Shown one piece after another: positions 48,001-60,080 of a stretch of DNA of 64,000 nucleotides. Under the pieces are notes generated by a model that worked only from the letters and a program-made list of their open reading frames with translations, was not told the origin of the DNA and searched no databases. This DNA comes from Sialis fuliginosa. Lineage: Eukaryota > Arthropoda > Insecta > Megaloptera > Sialidae. The position numbers and the translations under genes are program-made. Positions within the stretch are counted from its first letter, which is position 1; each line of letters opens with the position of its first letter. Location: the NCBI GenBank assembly GCA_961205875.1, contig OY540809.1, positions 16,566,267 through 16,630,266 of the forward strand, written 5' to 3'.

Positions 48001-48763
48001 TTACCGTATATATCTCTTAGGAAATCCAGTTATATGGTGGGGAAATTTAGTGTTTCTTGTATTGTTTACAATTATATTTACAATAAATGCAATTAAGCAA
48101 CAACGAGGATACTCTAATAACTTATCAGGTAATTAATTTTGATATATAGTAGACATTCCATACTATGAAATGCACCGGCGCAATCAGTTCTATTATAAAT
48201 AACAGCTGTACAAATACTTATATAGGGACTTTGAGAAGTGGGGATTCACACTATAGAACGTACTGTGCTCAATCGGGTTCACAGTATCGAGTGTCTCTGT
48301 ATTTTTACAAAATGTATTACATACAAATAATTATATTTATTTTTTAGAATCTAAACCACAGTTATTGTCGTGCGTTTGGCTTTTTATAGGATGGACTTTA
48401 CATTATCTACCGTTCTGGGCGATGGGTCGAGTTCTTTACTTTCATCATTATTTTCCTGCTTTATTATTTAATTCTATGTTAACAGGTACATTATAATAAA
48501 TAATAATCTGTTTTCTTACTTGTATAAATAATTGTGTTTTTTTAGGTATTATTATCGACTATGTCGTGACTGAAATATGCAAGTTTTTCAATGGAATTAT
48601 ATCGAATACAATTCGCCAGATTATAATAGGTGGTCTTCTGGCTACTATAATTTATAGCTTCATTGTTTTTTCCCCTCTCGCTTACGGTATGAGTGGTCCA
48701 TCAGGTGTAGATAGTAATTCTACGTTGCATAAATTAAGGTGGTTGGAAAGCTGGGAATTTTAA
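42071..48763 (+). CDS. POMT2: Protein O-mannosyltransferase 2
   Basis: Fourteen exons: 42071-42126, 42259-42342, 42765-42849, 42909-43013, 43111-43219, 43667-43935, 44690-44796, 44857-45099, 46112-46268, 46891-47131, 47344-47492, 47978-48128, 48348-48485 and 48546-48763. All junctions are GT-AG and in frame; product 703 residues (human 750). This is the orthologue of Drosophila twisted. With POMT1 it transfers mannose from dolichyl-phosphate-mannose to Ser/Thr in the ER membrane. Seen: a first membrane helix ([15 protein letters not shown]), the catalytic Asp-Glu in CWDETHFGK (residues 49-50), [18 protein letters not shown], three MIR-type repeats ([37 protein letters not shown]), [30 protein letters not shown] and a PLAYG-containing C-terminus. 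The luminal N-terminal part before the first helix is short. AATAAA at 48,784-48,789 follows the stop. Introns 2, 8 and 9 hold transposons. Confidence 0.95.
42378..42688. mobile_element. TA-flanked MITE in POMT2 intron 2
   Basis: The ends CAGAGAATATGGGTGTCCCGA and, inverted, CAGAGAGAGTGTTCCGACGTCAC are flanked by TA. Length 311 bp, no coding sequence. Both ends carry a GACGTCAC word, which is a CREB/ATF-type site by sequence. Confidence 0.7.
45149..45737 (+). mobile_element. TGCTTCCTCG repeat family, copy 3 (POMT2 intron 8)
   Basis: Starts AAATGCACAGTGCTTCCTCG and ends TTGTGAGGAAG; the middle matches copies 1 and 2 (CCAGACCCAATCATCCAACC). Same strand as POMT2. The splice sites of intron 8 are untouched. 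Confidence 0.8.
46291..46819 (+). mobile_element. Helitron-like element in POMT2 intron 9
   Basis: Begins ATTATAAATGTAAAAATGTG with a CTGT repeat and ends with a degenerate hairpin (GCGAACGTAGTCGTCG) and CTAGT, like 5649-5853. It is split by the MITE at 46,439-46,696. Confidence 0.65.
46439..46696. mobile_element. hAT-like MITE nested in the Helitron-like element
   Basis: The ends TAGGGTGACCAGG and, inverted, TAAGGTGACCAG are flanked by a perfect 8-bp duplication TGTGTGAC (46,431-46,438 and 46,697-46,704), which identifies hAT. It is 258 bp and non-coding, with CTCAGGGTTT repeated near both ends. Confidence 0.85.
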
Positions 48764-48783
48764 TACGTTAAGGTTATTTTTTA

Positions 48784-48789
48784 AATAAA
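48784..48789 (+). terminator. POMT2 poly(A) signal
   Basis: AATAAA 21 bases after the TAA stop; the only good signal near the end of the gene. Confidence 0.6.
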
Positions 48790-49124
48790 TGAATGAGGTT
48801 TATATTGTACAGTCGCCCAACCTCTTCGACTTGCGTTGCTTTACTACTAACCCTCGAAGTCAAGGCCAATTGACTTCCAATATAAAAAATAGCATTGCTT
48901 CGACTAGCGAACATTTCAAAGTTATGGTATGTGTCCAGAACCGAAGGTGATGTAACTCTGGGGTATGGCTGTATAATAAGGAACTCATTTTAAATTTATC
49001 AGATGTGATAATGACTGAAATTTTTTTATTTCATTAGGAACTTGTGCCTGAAAATTAAAAAAACAAATTTTAACAGTCAATTTATTGTAAGAATATTTAA
49101 TGTTCATGATTCATGACAAAATAC

Positions 49125-49575
49125 ATATCGTCCCCTACAAGGTAATGTAGCGTGAGCGACATTATTCTAATTTTATAGGAGGCATAAAAAACTGAATAAT
49201 ATGACCGCAGATGATATAATTTTATTAATTTTTTTTAATAATTTGTATTTTGATACTTTTGACTTAACTGTTATAGAGGAATTGAAAAACAATGATTATT
49301 TATCAATAAAATGGCGCTTACGATATTTTATAGCCCCCAATTTCAGTGGTCGCTGGTGTATAAGATACTTTGAATTGGTGGTTTAAGATATTTTACATGT
49401 ACAAAATTGGACTACCAATTGATAGTTGATTTATTAAATAAACAAGCAATAATAGAATTCACAATTAACAGGTACGATATTTTTATGGTTAGTATCAAGC
49501 AGATTATCGTAACCACTATACCTCAATTTCGCAAAAAATGTCACTTATGATATTTTGCCTTGTAGGGGATGATAT
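49125..49575. mobile_element. MITE with ATATCRTCCCCTACAAGG ends
   Basis: The left end ATATCGTCCCCTACAAGG and the inverted right end ATATCATCCCCTACAAGG match at 17 of 18 bases and enclose 451 bp. A 61-codon frame inside has no recognisable protein. Superfamily not assigned. Confidence 0.65.
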
Positions 49576-49599
49576 TTTAATGTATGCATTGATAATAAT

Positions 49600-51000
49600 G
49601 TGATTCTAATAAATCCGTCCAATTTTATTAAGAAAATATGAAGCATCACGTAATATATGATATTTTAGTTAGTAATAGATTTCTATCATCACTGACAATC
49701 AGATTGAATATTTTAATATTTACAAATTTTAATTATATTTAAATAATGTTTTTAAATAGGATTGAATATATTTTTGAATGTATATATATTTGAAAATAAA
49801 ATGTTTTATATAAAGCATTTTTTATTTAACACACTATTATGATAAATATATTTCTGAAACTTTCTTATTGAATATTAATCTGTGTATTGAAGATATTACA
49901 GCTAGTGTCCAACCGGAGGTCAGTTTTTGTCCAAAGCCGAATTTTGTTAGATACTAATTACAGCACATTGTAAATAATTTTGATGAATGAAAGTACATAT
50001 AAGTTGCCTTATTAAAAACAGTCAATATTGCCAAAGTAAACTTCTGAGTATCGGTTTAAAAAATAAACTTGAACTCTGAACTATGGACGATGATAATTTC
50101 ATTCAGCGGTAATTTTTATTTGTATCATTGTAACAATTTTTATCTGACCGTAGTCTAATTATTTTTCAATCTAACTGTAAGTAAGAAATTAGTAGAAATT
50201 TTTTTTTTTTAAATTATAATTATAATTTAAAAAAATGAATTATTCTAAAATATGAAATTTGGGATGTTCTAAAATGAAAATAAAAAATCAATATTCTCGC
50301 ACATGAGCAGATAATCTGAAGTAATCAGCTGATAATATCCGTCCAAAATAATATATGATAAAAGTATCATTTTTTCATAGGAAATTTTATACTTATTTAC
50401 AAATGTATTTCACACTTTTGATAACAATAAATGTACACAATATGTATACCAACAAATTGTTTGAAGATGTTTTAATTTAATAGTTATTACCATGCAAAAG
50501 TAAATATATATTTTCATTTAAGGTAAAGTATCAAAATATTTATATTATTATAGAAATATATATTTTTATTATTAATGGTGGGTTTTTAATTATCATTTTT
50601 TAATACACATTTTTAGTACACATTTTTTTTATAAAAATAAAATTTTTAATATATATATTTTATCTAATCTAAATTTAATATTTGTTTTAAGTGAATATCT
50701 GCAAAAAATGTTTAAAATAACATTAAAACCTAATCTCTTACTTTTTGGAACAAGTGCATGTTTCACATTATTATCTATTCAGATAACAAATTTATAAAGA
50801 AAGAGACAATGAATAAAGTGCCATCAATTTAAGTTTAATTTGTCATTTAAGTGATATGGGTCTGGGCAAATAAAATGGGCAGGAAGCACCACATCCTGTA
50901 CCTAAAAGATTTTAAAATTTAAAATATCTAAGAATGTATTTAAATAATAATCATACATTAAAAAAATAAGTAATTTAATATTAATACATTTTAGAATACA
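49600..51000. other. Intergenic, no gene seen
   Basis: Very AT-rich spacer between POMT2 and PGAP6. No repeat boundaries or genes were recognised. A minus-strand exon-like piece near 50,840-50,910 is discussed among rejected items. Confidence 0.5.
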
Positions 51001-51003
51001 AAA

Positions 51004-53656
51004 ATGGTTAAACTGTGTTTTTTTGCAACGTTAACATTAATTTTAATAAATGGCGTAAAACTAGAGGAACAACCATTTCAGTTAATCGCATGGAGCGAAC
51101 TGCAATATATTTCCAAATACACAGAATATGGAAGTAGTGGAATTATACAATTCATTATACCTGAAGATACAGAGTTTGTTTCTATCATACTACAAGCAAC
51201 TACAAAGAAATTGTCTTATTTAAGTAAGATACCTCTAGATTAGTTACTGATTTTAATTGTATCTATTAATCATATAAACTTAATTGCAGCATTTGACTGT
51301 ACGATATTTGATGTTACTGCACATTTTAAAGAAGGATCTTTACCTGTTATAAGTCCTGAAAGTGCACCATTTCCGCCTACATTTGTGAATATCTCTCGAC
51401 CTTCTGTTATGAGTATAGATTTTAAAGCGAACCAAACAAAGAATTATATTAATATAACAAACCCTTACCCTGGAAATTGGTTTGGAATTGCATTTCAAAC
51501 ATGGACTGATCCAAAAAATGATAAAATTCAACAGCAAGGAATTGCCCCAGTTTGTGAATGTTCACTTACAACTAAAGTAATCGTATTAAAACAAAATATT
51601 TCTATTATTGACTATGAAGAACCAACCGAAATCATAGTATCTAGTAATAAGATATTTTCTAAAAGATATAAGTTTTATGTAGACTGGAATGTGCAGAAAA
51701 TCAATTTTAATATCAAAGTTGAATTGAATTGCAAATATTGTGATCATATACTAATTACAATAAACGTAAGATCATTGCCTAATGAAGAAAACAATATAAG
51801 AGAAATAAAATTCTCGAATCAAGAAAATGAAGAACAAAATTTTAACTTAACACCTGAAGAAAATACCTGGCATTACATAAGTATTGACTATGTGCCTTCT
51901 AACAAATCAACTGAAGAAACTGAAGTAAAAACTAAAATATTTTTAACTGTTACGAAAACTGTTTACAATAATACTGAATATAAAAACTTCATTAAAAGAT
52001 TACAAAATATTGAAAACACTGTTACAATAGTCAGCAATATAACTGTTAATAAAAATAAAACATATGAAATTGAATTTTCGCAAAATAAAACATTGAACAA
52101 AATTACAAATTATGATCAAATAAAAAAGAAAATATTATATTTTAAATCTGGTTCTGATATCAACTGTACACAGTATGATTTAATTAAATTAGCAACTGGA
52201 AATTCTTTTTCTTTTCATTTCATAATGGAGCCAGATATGAATCAACTGATACCGAAAATGATAAACTTAACTAGTCAATTAACCTTACTTAGATTTGATT
52301 TAAATGGTTTAGAAGATATCGGAGGTACACTCTACATGGGGTTTTCACTGAATCCAAAAAGATATTTAAACAAAACATCTTTGAAAAACGTTTCAAATTA
52401 TACACTTTTAATATGTGTTCGAAGACACGCACCTGAGATACCAACATTACCACATTCGTGTCTGTTTAATAATGAGCGGAACAATGCTTCTATTATCCTT
52501 AATAGCACAAGCCCTCCGACAACATATGAAAATGTTCATCTGCCTTTTCCTGAAATGGGTACTTGGTTTGTAAGTATCGGCATATTTCCTTTAGAAAATT
52601 CAACATACGAGAAGAATTGTGATCACACTTGTTATAACTTCTATGAGTTTTGTTTGATGAATTGTCTGAAAGGTGACGTTAATTGTCAAGATGAATGTGT
52701 TACATCAATGAACAATATAACAGAATGTACAAGTTGCAACACAGATACTATTCCTGATAACGTCGTATCAATTTATAACGATTCAACAGTCGAAGAATGG
52801 AATGCAAGTTTAATTTTTTCATTATCGATGGCGCCATGTGTCGATGAGTCATGTGGCAAATTTGGACAGTGTAACATGTACATAGGCTCAGGAGTACTAT
52901 TATCAGCTTGTCGATGTCGTAATCGGTACACAGGTTTGTACACAATATGGTGTTTTCTATATTTTTATGTTTTTTATATGTGTATTTTATTTTTTAGGAT
53001 GGGATTGCAGTTATGATGCATACGTTCACAGTCCCGGTATTGTTCTACTATCTACATTGCTATTAACGCTTAGCAATCTTGTATTCTTTGTTAGTGTTTA
53101 TTTTGCATATAAACGTGGTTATTGGACAGAAGGTGTTGTCTACGCTTTTACAGGCTTTTTTTCAACATTTTATCATGCATGCGATTCAGGTGAAGACTTA
53201 TATACATTTTGTTTGTTTCAACGCAGGGTTCTTGAGTTTTGTGACTTTTACTCTGGACTTTTGTCTATTTGGGTAACGTTAGTAGCAATGGCAAACCTAA
53301 ACGACAGATTCACTTCAATATTACATATGGTTGGTGCAATATTATTAGCTTTTGGCACAGAATATAATAAACAGGGTGTGTTAGTATTTTTGTTACCGAG
53401 TATAGCGGGCGTTGTTATGATTTTGTCTAGTTGGGGTTCGAGATGTTATAAAACTAAAGAATGCTACCCAGCTAAGAAATATTTATATATTCATTTGCCG
53501 TTAGGTGCAATATTAGTAGTAATAGGACTTGTGTGTTTCGCATTCTTAGAAACAAATAATAATTATAAGTACGTTCATAGTGTATGGCACATTATCATGG
53601 CTGTGTCGATATTGAGTCTACTGCCCAATAGACAATTGTATTTTTCTAAAAGCTAG
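51004..53656 (+). CDS. PGAP6: PGAP6/TMEM8-family GPI-specific phospholipase
   Basis: Three exons, 51004-51223, 51290-52933 and 52998-53656, in frame, giving 840 residues. Family knowledge: PGAP6 (TMEM8A) is a cell-surface GPI-specific phospholipase A2 that sheds GPI-anchored proteins; TMEM8B is the close paralogue and cannot be excluded. Seen: a signal peptide (MVKLCFFATLTLILINGVKL), a long Asn-rich luminal region with many N-glycosylation sequons, a Cys-rich stretch (CDHTCYNFYEFCLMNCLKG), an EGF-like domain (CVDESCGKFGQC to GWDC, about 588-625) and a seven-helix CREST domain. The CREST hydrolase motif is FFSTFYHACD (Ser677, His681, Asp684) with a later DFYSG Asp and a HSVWH pair near the C-terminus, so the catalytic residues look intact. 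The product ends on a short cytosolic tail. Confidence 0.93.
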
Positions 53657-53944
53657 TATATAAAAAGACTAGACGAGAATTCGGATTCTACTGAAAATTA
53701 AACAATACATATAAATACCATAAACACATTTACAGAGCTGTAGTGAAAATATTCAACACTTTAGGTAAACTATACCAATTTTTCTAATCTCAAACTGATT
53801 TTTACTAATTTGCTAAAGCTAAGAAATATATAAATTTAATTTATAATAATTTATGTAATATGTATTTACATTATATTAATTATATTCTTTAATTTATTTA
53901 AAGATTTCAGAATTTTATAAAGAAACACAAAAAGAATCTAAAAA

Positions 53945-53950
53945 ATAAAT
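53945..53950 (+). terminator. Possible PGAP6 poly(A) signal
   Basis: AATAAA about 290 bases after the TAG stop, the first clear signal downstream. Confidence 0.45.
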
Positions 53951-53959
53951 GAATCTATT

Positions 53960-55080
53960 CATATTTTACTATGTTCCTTAATATATCTCTTATTATTACT
54001 GTTACGCACACTGAACAGTAAGTTCTGTTTTATTCTAAAGAGCCTGATGTGCAGTCCATTCCTCTATGTCTATATTCAATTTTCTATCACTTACTTCTTA
54101 TTTAATGTGTGTTATTACCAATTTTGATGAAACATTATGATTTATTTTAATTCTAATAGGTAATAGTAATTCTCAAATTCTTTATAGTTAAAACACTTAT
54201 ATAAAATAAAATAAATTCTACCTACACCCTACACCCTTCTAATTTTTTATCGTTATAATTTTACTCATTTAAGATCAAAAAATTTAAGATACTTAAATTT
54301 AGTGCACTAAAATTGTAGTTTGAATATTGTAGATACAATAAAATATTTTGACATTCATTTTGAAAATTACCGATTTATATTAACTAGTACAAATGTCAGC
54401 CTATAGAAATAACTCCTTCAATAATATTTTCAGCTATTGCATCACTACTGCTCTATGCCTATGTGTACACAAATATATAAGTATACCTATAACATATGCA
54501 ACTAATTAATATGTTAAGTATATTGTTAACTAAGAAATAGCATAGTTGTTGTTTTATTACTAAAAAAAATTTATCAACACGTTGGTTACTACCATACCAT
54601 CTAAATACTCTAATGACAGACAAATGCATCTTTTATGTAAGACAAAATAGAAACGTTTATATAAACCACCGTAAATAAAAAACTTCCAATGTATAGACCA
54701 GTGCATCTGTAAAACAATTCAACAATATCTGTCACACGCTTGTGTCGGTGGTTTCTCAGAAAAATTGGACCGTAACAAATATGTGATGTTTGGTCGCCAA
54801 AGTTTTAATTAGATTATTGTTATAATATGTACATTTTTTATTAAAATAATTGTAAACCAGGAATACTTGGATATGTTTTAAAATTGTTTTTAGTATAAGT
54901 TTTTTACAGTAAGGTCGACGGGAGTTTTACTAAAGTAAAAGTTTTACAAAGTATGTTGCTGTTTTTTTGAAATGTTTTTCAAACTAAAGAAAAAATACAA
55001 ACTATTTATTATTGATCTTTAAAAACAATAATTGAACTGATAGAAAACAGTGGAATCCTGTTAATTAGAACAGATCTGGA
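53960..55080. other. Intergenic, no gene seen
   Basis: AT-rich spacer with scattered short frames and no recognised repeat or gene. Confidence 0.5.
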
Positions 55081-56510
55081 ATAGATCACTTTTACTATAT
55101 CAAGGGTCAAAACTGGTCAGTAAAATCAGTAAAAGTCAGTTTTTTGTAACCCAGTCAGTTAAAGTCAGTTTTTTGGTAAAATGGTCAGTTTTGTCAGTTT
55201 TTTGGGTTTGGCACTCAAAGTTTTCACATCGGAGCCCTATTTATCGTGAAAAAAGTCACTATTTGACTTCAAAACGACACAATTACCGTGAAAAATATAT
55301 TCAAATTATAAATAATGTTCTATTTTGTTTACTTCTTTGTATTGTTTATTACCAACTTTTAGAAGATATTTTATGACATAATTGTAACGTATGTATACGT
55401 GAACATATAAACAACATGATCTCACTCTAGCACTAGCTATGCCAAGTTCGGTAAGAAAAATTAACAAAAATTAACTGTTATGTTTTTAACTTTTGTTATG
55501 AACATAATACCTAAAAATATGGTAAGGGTTGGCTATGAGTATGGTGGAGGCCAATATACAGGGTGAGTCATTTTAATCAACGCAGTCAAATATCTCGAAA
55601 AGTAAGCGAAATTGAGAAAAACGTTTCAAACAAAAGTTGCATGGTTTCAAGGGGGACAAACAGTGGTGACCTTGCGGTTGACCTTCAAATCATTTTTAAG
55701 GTCAAATCAAGGTCAAATTTGATTTTTTAAATGGAAACCTATATTTTTTATTGCTTATTCGTATTCTACGTGAAGAAATGAGTATCTTTAGTAGGAAATT
55801 TTTTTTTTAAATTGCTTTCTTCTCTTGGTGGAGGGCGCTGTAAGATTTATCAACGAACTCAAATATCTGAAAAAAAGTTGCACCTAATAGCTCAAACTAC
55901 TTTTAGCATTACCCAGAAACAACGGCGTGGACGTAGTAGTTGTGTTTCTTTTGGGGTGCTTTTTTAAAGTAAGAGGCAAGAGGACTCACATTAAAAAAGC
56001 ATCCCAAAGGAAACATACAACTACTACGTTCACCCCGTTGTTTCTGGGTAATGCTAAAAGTAGTTTGAGCTATTAGGTGCAACTTTTTTTCAGATATTTG
56101 AGTTCGTTGATAAATCTTACAGCGCCCTCCACCAAGAGAAGAAAGCATTTTTAAGAAAAAATTTTCCTACTAAAGATACTCATTTTTTCACGTAGAATAC
56201 GAATATGCAATAAAAAATATAGGTTTCCATTTAAAAAATCAAAGTTGACCTTGAAAATGGTTTGAAGGTCAACCACAAGGTCACAATTGTTTGGCCCCCT
56301 TGAAACCAAGCAACTTTTGTTTGAAACGTTTTTCTCAATTTCGCTTACTTTTCAAGATATTTGACTGCGTTGATTAAAATGACTCACCCTGTATATTTTT
56401 TTAATACATAACACCTAAATTTTTTAAATTGGTTCAGATAGTCAGTAAAAGTTAGTATTTTTAGAATCTGTGTCAGTAAAATCAGTAGTTTTCAACACTG
56501 AACTTGTTTG
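55080..56510. mobile_element. Repeat with GGTCAGTAAAA ends, split by a palindromic element
   Basis: On the left, GTCAAAACTGGTCAGTAAAATC is followed by several GTCAGTTTTTTG repeats; on the right, AGTCAGTAAAAG, GTCAGTAAAATCAG and AGTTTTCAACACTG occur. The two flanks look like parts of one older repeat interrupted by 55,559-56,391. Boundaries uncertain. Confidence 0.4.
55559..56391. mobile_element. Full-length palindromic element, 833 bp
   Basis: Ends CAGGGTGAGTCATTTTAATC and its exact inverse; TATA lies on both sides. The arms pair along almost their whole length of about 400 bp (AAATATCTCGAAAAGTAAGCG, CGCCCTCCACC, GCAACTTTTGTTTGAAACG-type blocks) around a loop of about 24 nt near 55,975. No protein is encoded. 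If transcribed it would be a long hairpin RNA. Confidence 0.9.
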
Positions 56511-56519
56511 ATTCCTGTT

Positions 56520-57480
56520 ATATTAAAAGGCTGCATCAATCAGAGCTAAATTTAAAGCTGTAAAGGTCCTGGGGCAATGAAGAAGTGAAGGCCAGTAATT
56601 ATTTTTAAACCAAAATGAAATAGACATTGTTGCAATATTCAAATAATTTATTGTCAAATAACAATTTTTTCAGCAAGTCGCACCAAATGGTTCCTTATTA
56701 GACTCAGCGTTTTTCAAACTTTGAGAAACATATTTATTTATTTTAATAATTTATAGATATTTCATGTAAAAATTCCTAGGTACCGTAAATATCTCAGCTT
56801 ACTCTGGGGATCATGGGTCCTTAAGCATTACATAACTGTGTTTAATACTGATTATGCTACTGATCTTTAGTTTACTTGTTAATAAGTATTTGATAAAAAG
56901 TATCCTCGGTTTACAGTAATTATCAATTTTTATTAAAATTAAATAAATTTGTTTATTAGATATAATTAATAATTAGTTTCTAATTGCTAAAATATAGAAA
57001 TAACATGATTGGTTGCTATAAAAGATATTAACCACATAGCACATTAGCTATAATTAGTATAAATTATTTCATGAGACTTGGATCTTAATAGCAGCATTTT
57101 TTTACTGTAGAGACATTGGTATCAAAAACTGAAACTTTGCAAGCTTGATATGACATAGTACGATAACATGCGCTAATAATTATTTATGTAGACTATTAGA
57201 GTAGTAAATAATAATTGTCTATTCACGAGCAGCAATAAGTAATGCTAATGTACACGCACTATTCTGTCCGTCTACATAACTAAACTGCATAGCGTATACT
57301 AATGAATATTTGTATAATAATCTGTAAACGTTCGTAAATACGTATTAATGCAAGTGTTAAAGACACATTGAATAGAAATGTTTATTGTTTAAATTAAATT
57401 AATTTTATAATAATTTATAAAGCGTTAACAGTAAATACATATAAAAATAAATATTTATATCAAATTAAACAGTTAAAAAA
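56520..57480. other. Intergenic, no gene seen
   Basis: AT-rich spacer between the palindromic repeat and the 3' end of SAYSD1. No gene or repeat recognised. Confidence 0.5.
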
Positions 57481-57485
57481 CTTAC

Positions 57486-58042
57486 TTATCTTACACTTAT
57501 TGCTCCAAATCTTATTTCCCTTTCAAATTGTTCAGCCTTTAATGTACCATCTATAGATTCACAGTTTTTATTAAATACCGAATAGGCACTTATTTCATCT
57601 CTTCGCTTCTTTCCTGTCCTTGTATTTAAATAAATTCCAACTAATGCAGATACAATTAAATAAACTATTCCAAAACCGAATTTGATGAATATTATATATG
57701 ACGTTAGCCACAATAAGAAATACAAAATGTACAATACAATATCTAAAGTAGTCAGGTGAGATTCTTGTTCTATTAGTACATCATCTTCGGTACTTGATAA
57801 ATTTTCATCAGAATCAGCTGTATCACTTATTTCGATTGCTGATTTATCAATTATCTTTTCCGTCTATAATAATGTAAATGAATAATAACAATAAACCAAT
57901 ACGGTTAATTAATTTAATTAATTATTCTTACTTCTTGTTGCCCATTGTTTCTCATAATAAGATTGTTGAATTTACTTTTGACAGATTCAATTAGATTTTC
58001 TCTTCTTTTTCGTAAACGATATTCAGCTAATTTAGCTTCCAT
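57486..58042 (-). CDS. SAYSD1: SAYSvFN domain-containing protein 1
   Basis: Two exons, 58042-57932 and 57863-57486, joined in phase 0, give 162 residues (human 183). The name-giving motif ISAYSVFNKNCESIDGTL is followed by KAEQFEREIRFG and the C-terminus. A hydrophobic block (LYILYFLLWLTSYIIFIKFGFGIVYLIVSALVGIYL) gives membrane segments in the middle. The N-terminus is basic (EAKLAEYRLRKRRENL) and followed by an acidic linker. SAYSD1 is reported as an ER membrane protein that recognises UFMylated ribosomes at stalled translocons. A DRE-like TTATCGATAA lies just upstream of the ATG, and GNPNAT1 starts 352 bp away in the opposite direction. Confidence 0.93.
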
Positions 58043-58394
58043 TTGTTATCGATAATAACTTTAAAACACAGAATCCGCAGAATATTTAAAAATTTAAAGA
58101 TAAAATTTTCAGATAATGTTTAAGGTTATATATGACGTGGTGAACTTAGCTTAGCGCTGATTACAGGTGAGCTTGACATTTATCAACAATGTCAAATAAC
58201 GCGTGTTGGCATATACGGTAAATGTAAATATCTCTATAAATCGTATTGACGTGTACAAAAACAATTAGAAGTGAAAGGATCGCAACTAAGGACGTCCATA
58301 AGTAACTGAATGGTATTTTAATAGCATCAGACGTCTCAATTCTTCCATATGGTTCATTTCATAAAGTAAAATAAATACAATTAATTATTTCAAC
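58043..58394. promoter_or_regulatory. Bidirectional SAYSD1/GNPNAT1 promoter region
   Basis: The 352 bp between two divergent start codons must contain both core promoters. TTATCGATAA (58,046-58,055) contains the insect DRE core TATCGATA bound by DREF/BEAF-32, typical of housekeeping promoters. It is only 4 bases from the SAYSD1 ATG, so it may lie in or beside the transcription start. No TATA box is obvious. Confidence 0.6.
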
Positions 58395-59622
58395 ATGACG
58401 AGTGATACTCGGGTATGTAATATATCAAATTAATTGTTTTTTATGAATGATAATATACATTAATTTAATTCATAATGATTGTAGATCTGTTATGATTCAA
58501 ATTTATTATTTAACCCTGAGTTACTGAATGGACTCGACTTTAGCGCTTCGGTAGCTAAATTTTCACCACCTATAACAGCAAAAAATCCTGGTGAACCATG
58601 GCTCTTGGTGCGCCCTTTGTCAATGAATGATTATGATAAAGGTTTTCCTAAAATTCTAAATCAATTAACATCTGTAGGAAATGTTACAAAGGAAGATTTT
58701 CTACGTAAGTTTAATAAAAGAATCTAGTACTTATATTTTTATAAAAACTTAGAATTTCATTTACCTGCCATGAATAAATTAAAAAATTAATATTATACAT
58801 CGCATTAAACTATAGGTGATCAAATATTCAAATCACAAGTGTCACAAAATGTGTGAAAAAAGTGTAACAAATTGACTCCTCCCCCCTAAAAAAATTAAAA
58901 ATTGATGTAAAAAATTAATTTAAATCGGTCTTGTTTTGTAATAATTTAAACCAATTTTTTATAAAACCTTATTAATGTTGTTTACAAACGTGGCCAATGA
59001 AGCATTGTCTTTAAAAATGCAGGACATTAAGAAATTAAGTGGACATCAGATCACTATATTTAAACTAAACAGTCGATATATTTATAAAACATAGAAGCTT
59101 GTTTAACTCATTTAATAATAAATAAACACCTATAAATTAAATAATTTTGTGTAGGACGATTTGCAACAATGAAAGCAGCTAATTGTTATTATATAACAGT
59201 GATTGAAGATACTAGAATAGGACAAATAATAGGAGCTGCCACGCTAGCTACAGAATTAAAATTCATTCATGATTGTGGTATAAAAGCTCGCCTAGAAGAT
59301 GTAGTAGTTAATGAAACTTATAGAGGGAAACAATTGGGAAAACTGTATGTATTCATTTATTTTTAAGTCAATAGTGTTTACTTACTCTACATAAAAGCTT
59401 TTTCAGTAACTAATATTATTTAATACTGAGTTTTTGTATTTTAGAATCGTAGTGACAGTCACATTGCTGTCCAAATTACTTGGTTGTTACAAGATGACGT
59501 TAGAATGTAAAGATAAATTAATTCCATTTTACGAATCAATCGGGTACAAATGTGAGCCAGGAAATTCCAACAGCATGTGTTTACGTTACGACACTGTACC
59601 TGCCCCAAAAGCGCCGTCCTGA
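58395..59622 (+). CDS. GNPNAT1: Glucosamine 6-phosphate N-acetyltransferase
   Basis: Four exons, 58395-58412, 58485-58704, 59155-59344 and 59445-59622, in frame, giving 201 residues. The enzyme acetylates glucosamine-6-phosphate with acetyl-CoA, a step of the UDP-GlcNAc pathway that feeds chitin, N-glycans and GPI anchors. GNAT-fold signatures are LVRPLSMNDYDKGF, CYYITVIEDTRIGQIIGAATL, KFIHDCGIKARLEDVVV, the acetyl-CoA loop YRGKQLGK, and the C-terminal TLECKDKLIPFYESIGY block. The tail RYDTVPAPKAPS is longer than in vertebrates. Exon 1 is only 18 bp and encodes MTSDTR. This start was preferred because it is the nearest in-frame ATG with a good donor. No clear AATAAA follows the stop. Confidence 0.93.
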
Positions 59623-60080
59623 CAATTAGCCGCCAGATCTGCCACTAAATCTAAACTGTAATGTAGAAATGATCACGTAATTTTGCACTTGATTCAATGT
59701 AGAATATATTAGTTTCTGATCATTTTCATGTCATCATGTTTTTTTAAATTACTTCAGAAGAATTATATTATGCATTGAATTTATTTTATCATTTTTGCAC
59801 TTCAGTTGGCAGTTCTGGTGTCTCGGAATGTTTTTAAATTTACTATTGTATTTTAGGTTATATTTAGTTAAATATGTTTCTCTTGTCTTCAACTTGATAT
59901 ACAGTCTATTTGATAAGAGGATATCAGGCATAAAACGTTCAAATTGTCTGTGATGGGTCGACAACTGAATTATTCTGTATAACGCATCCCAGAGGAAGGG
60001 TTCCGCTATCAATTTCCCATCTAACTAGTTCCAAGCAAAATTTTTGCCTGATGTGCTCTTATCAAACAAAACAAACTGTA

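Noticed and set aside
49201-49386. 61-codon frame starting MTADDIILL
   Set aside because: It lies within a MITE with inverted ends; no family resemblance, AT-rich codon composition only.
50825-50912. Minus-strand exon-like piece after a good acceptor, reading GTGCGASCPFYLPRPISLK and a stop
   Set aside because: No recognised family and no matching upstream exons on the minus strand, where PGAP6 lies on the plus strand. Kept as an oddity, not annotated.
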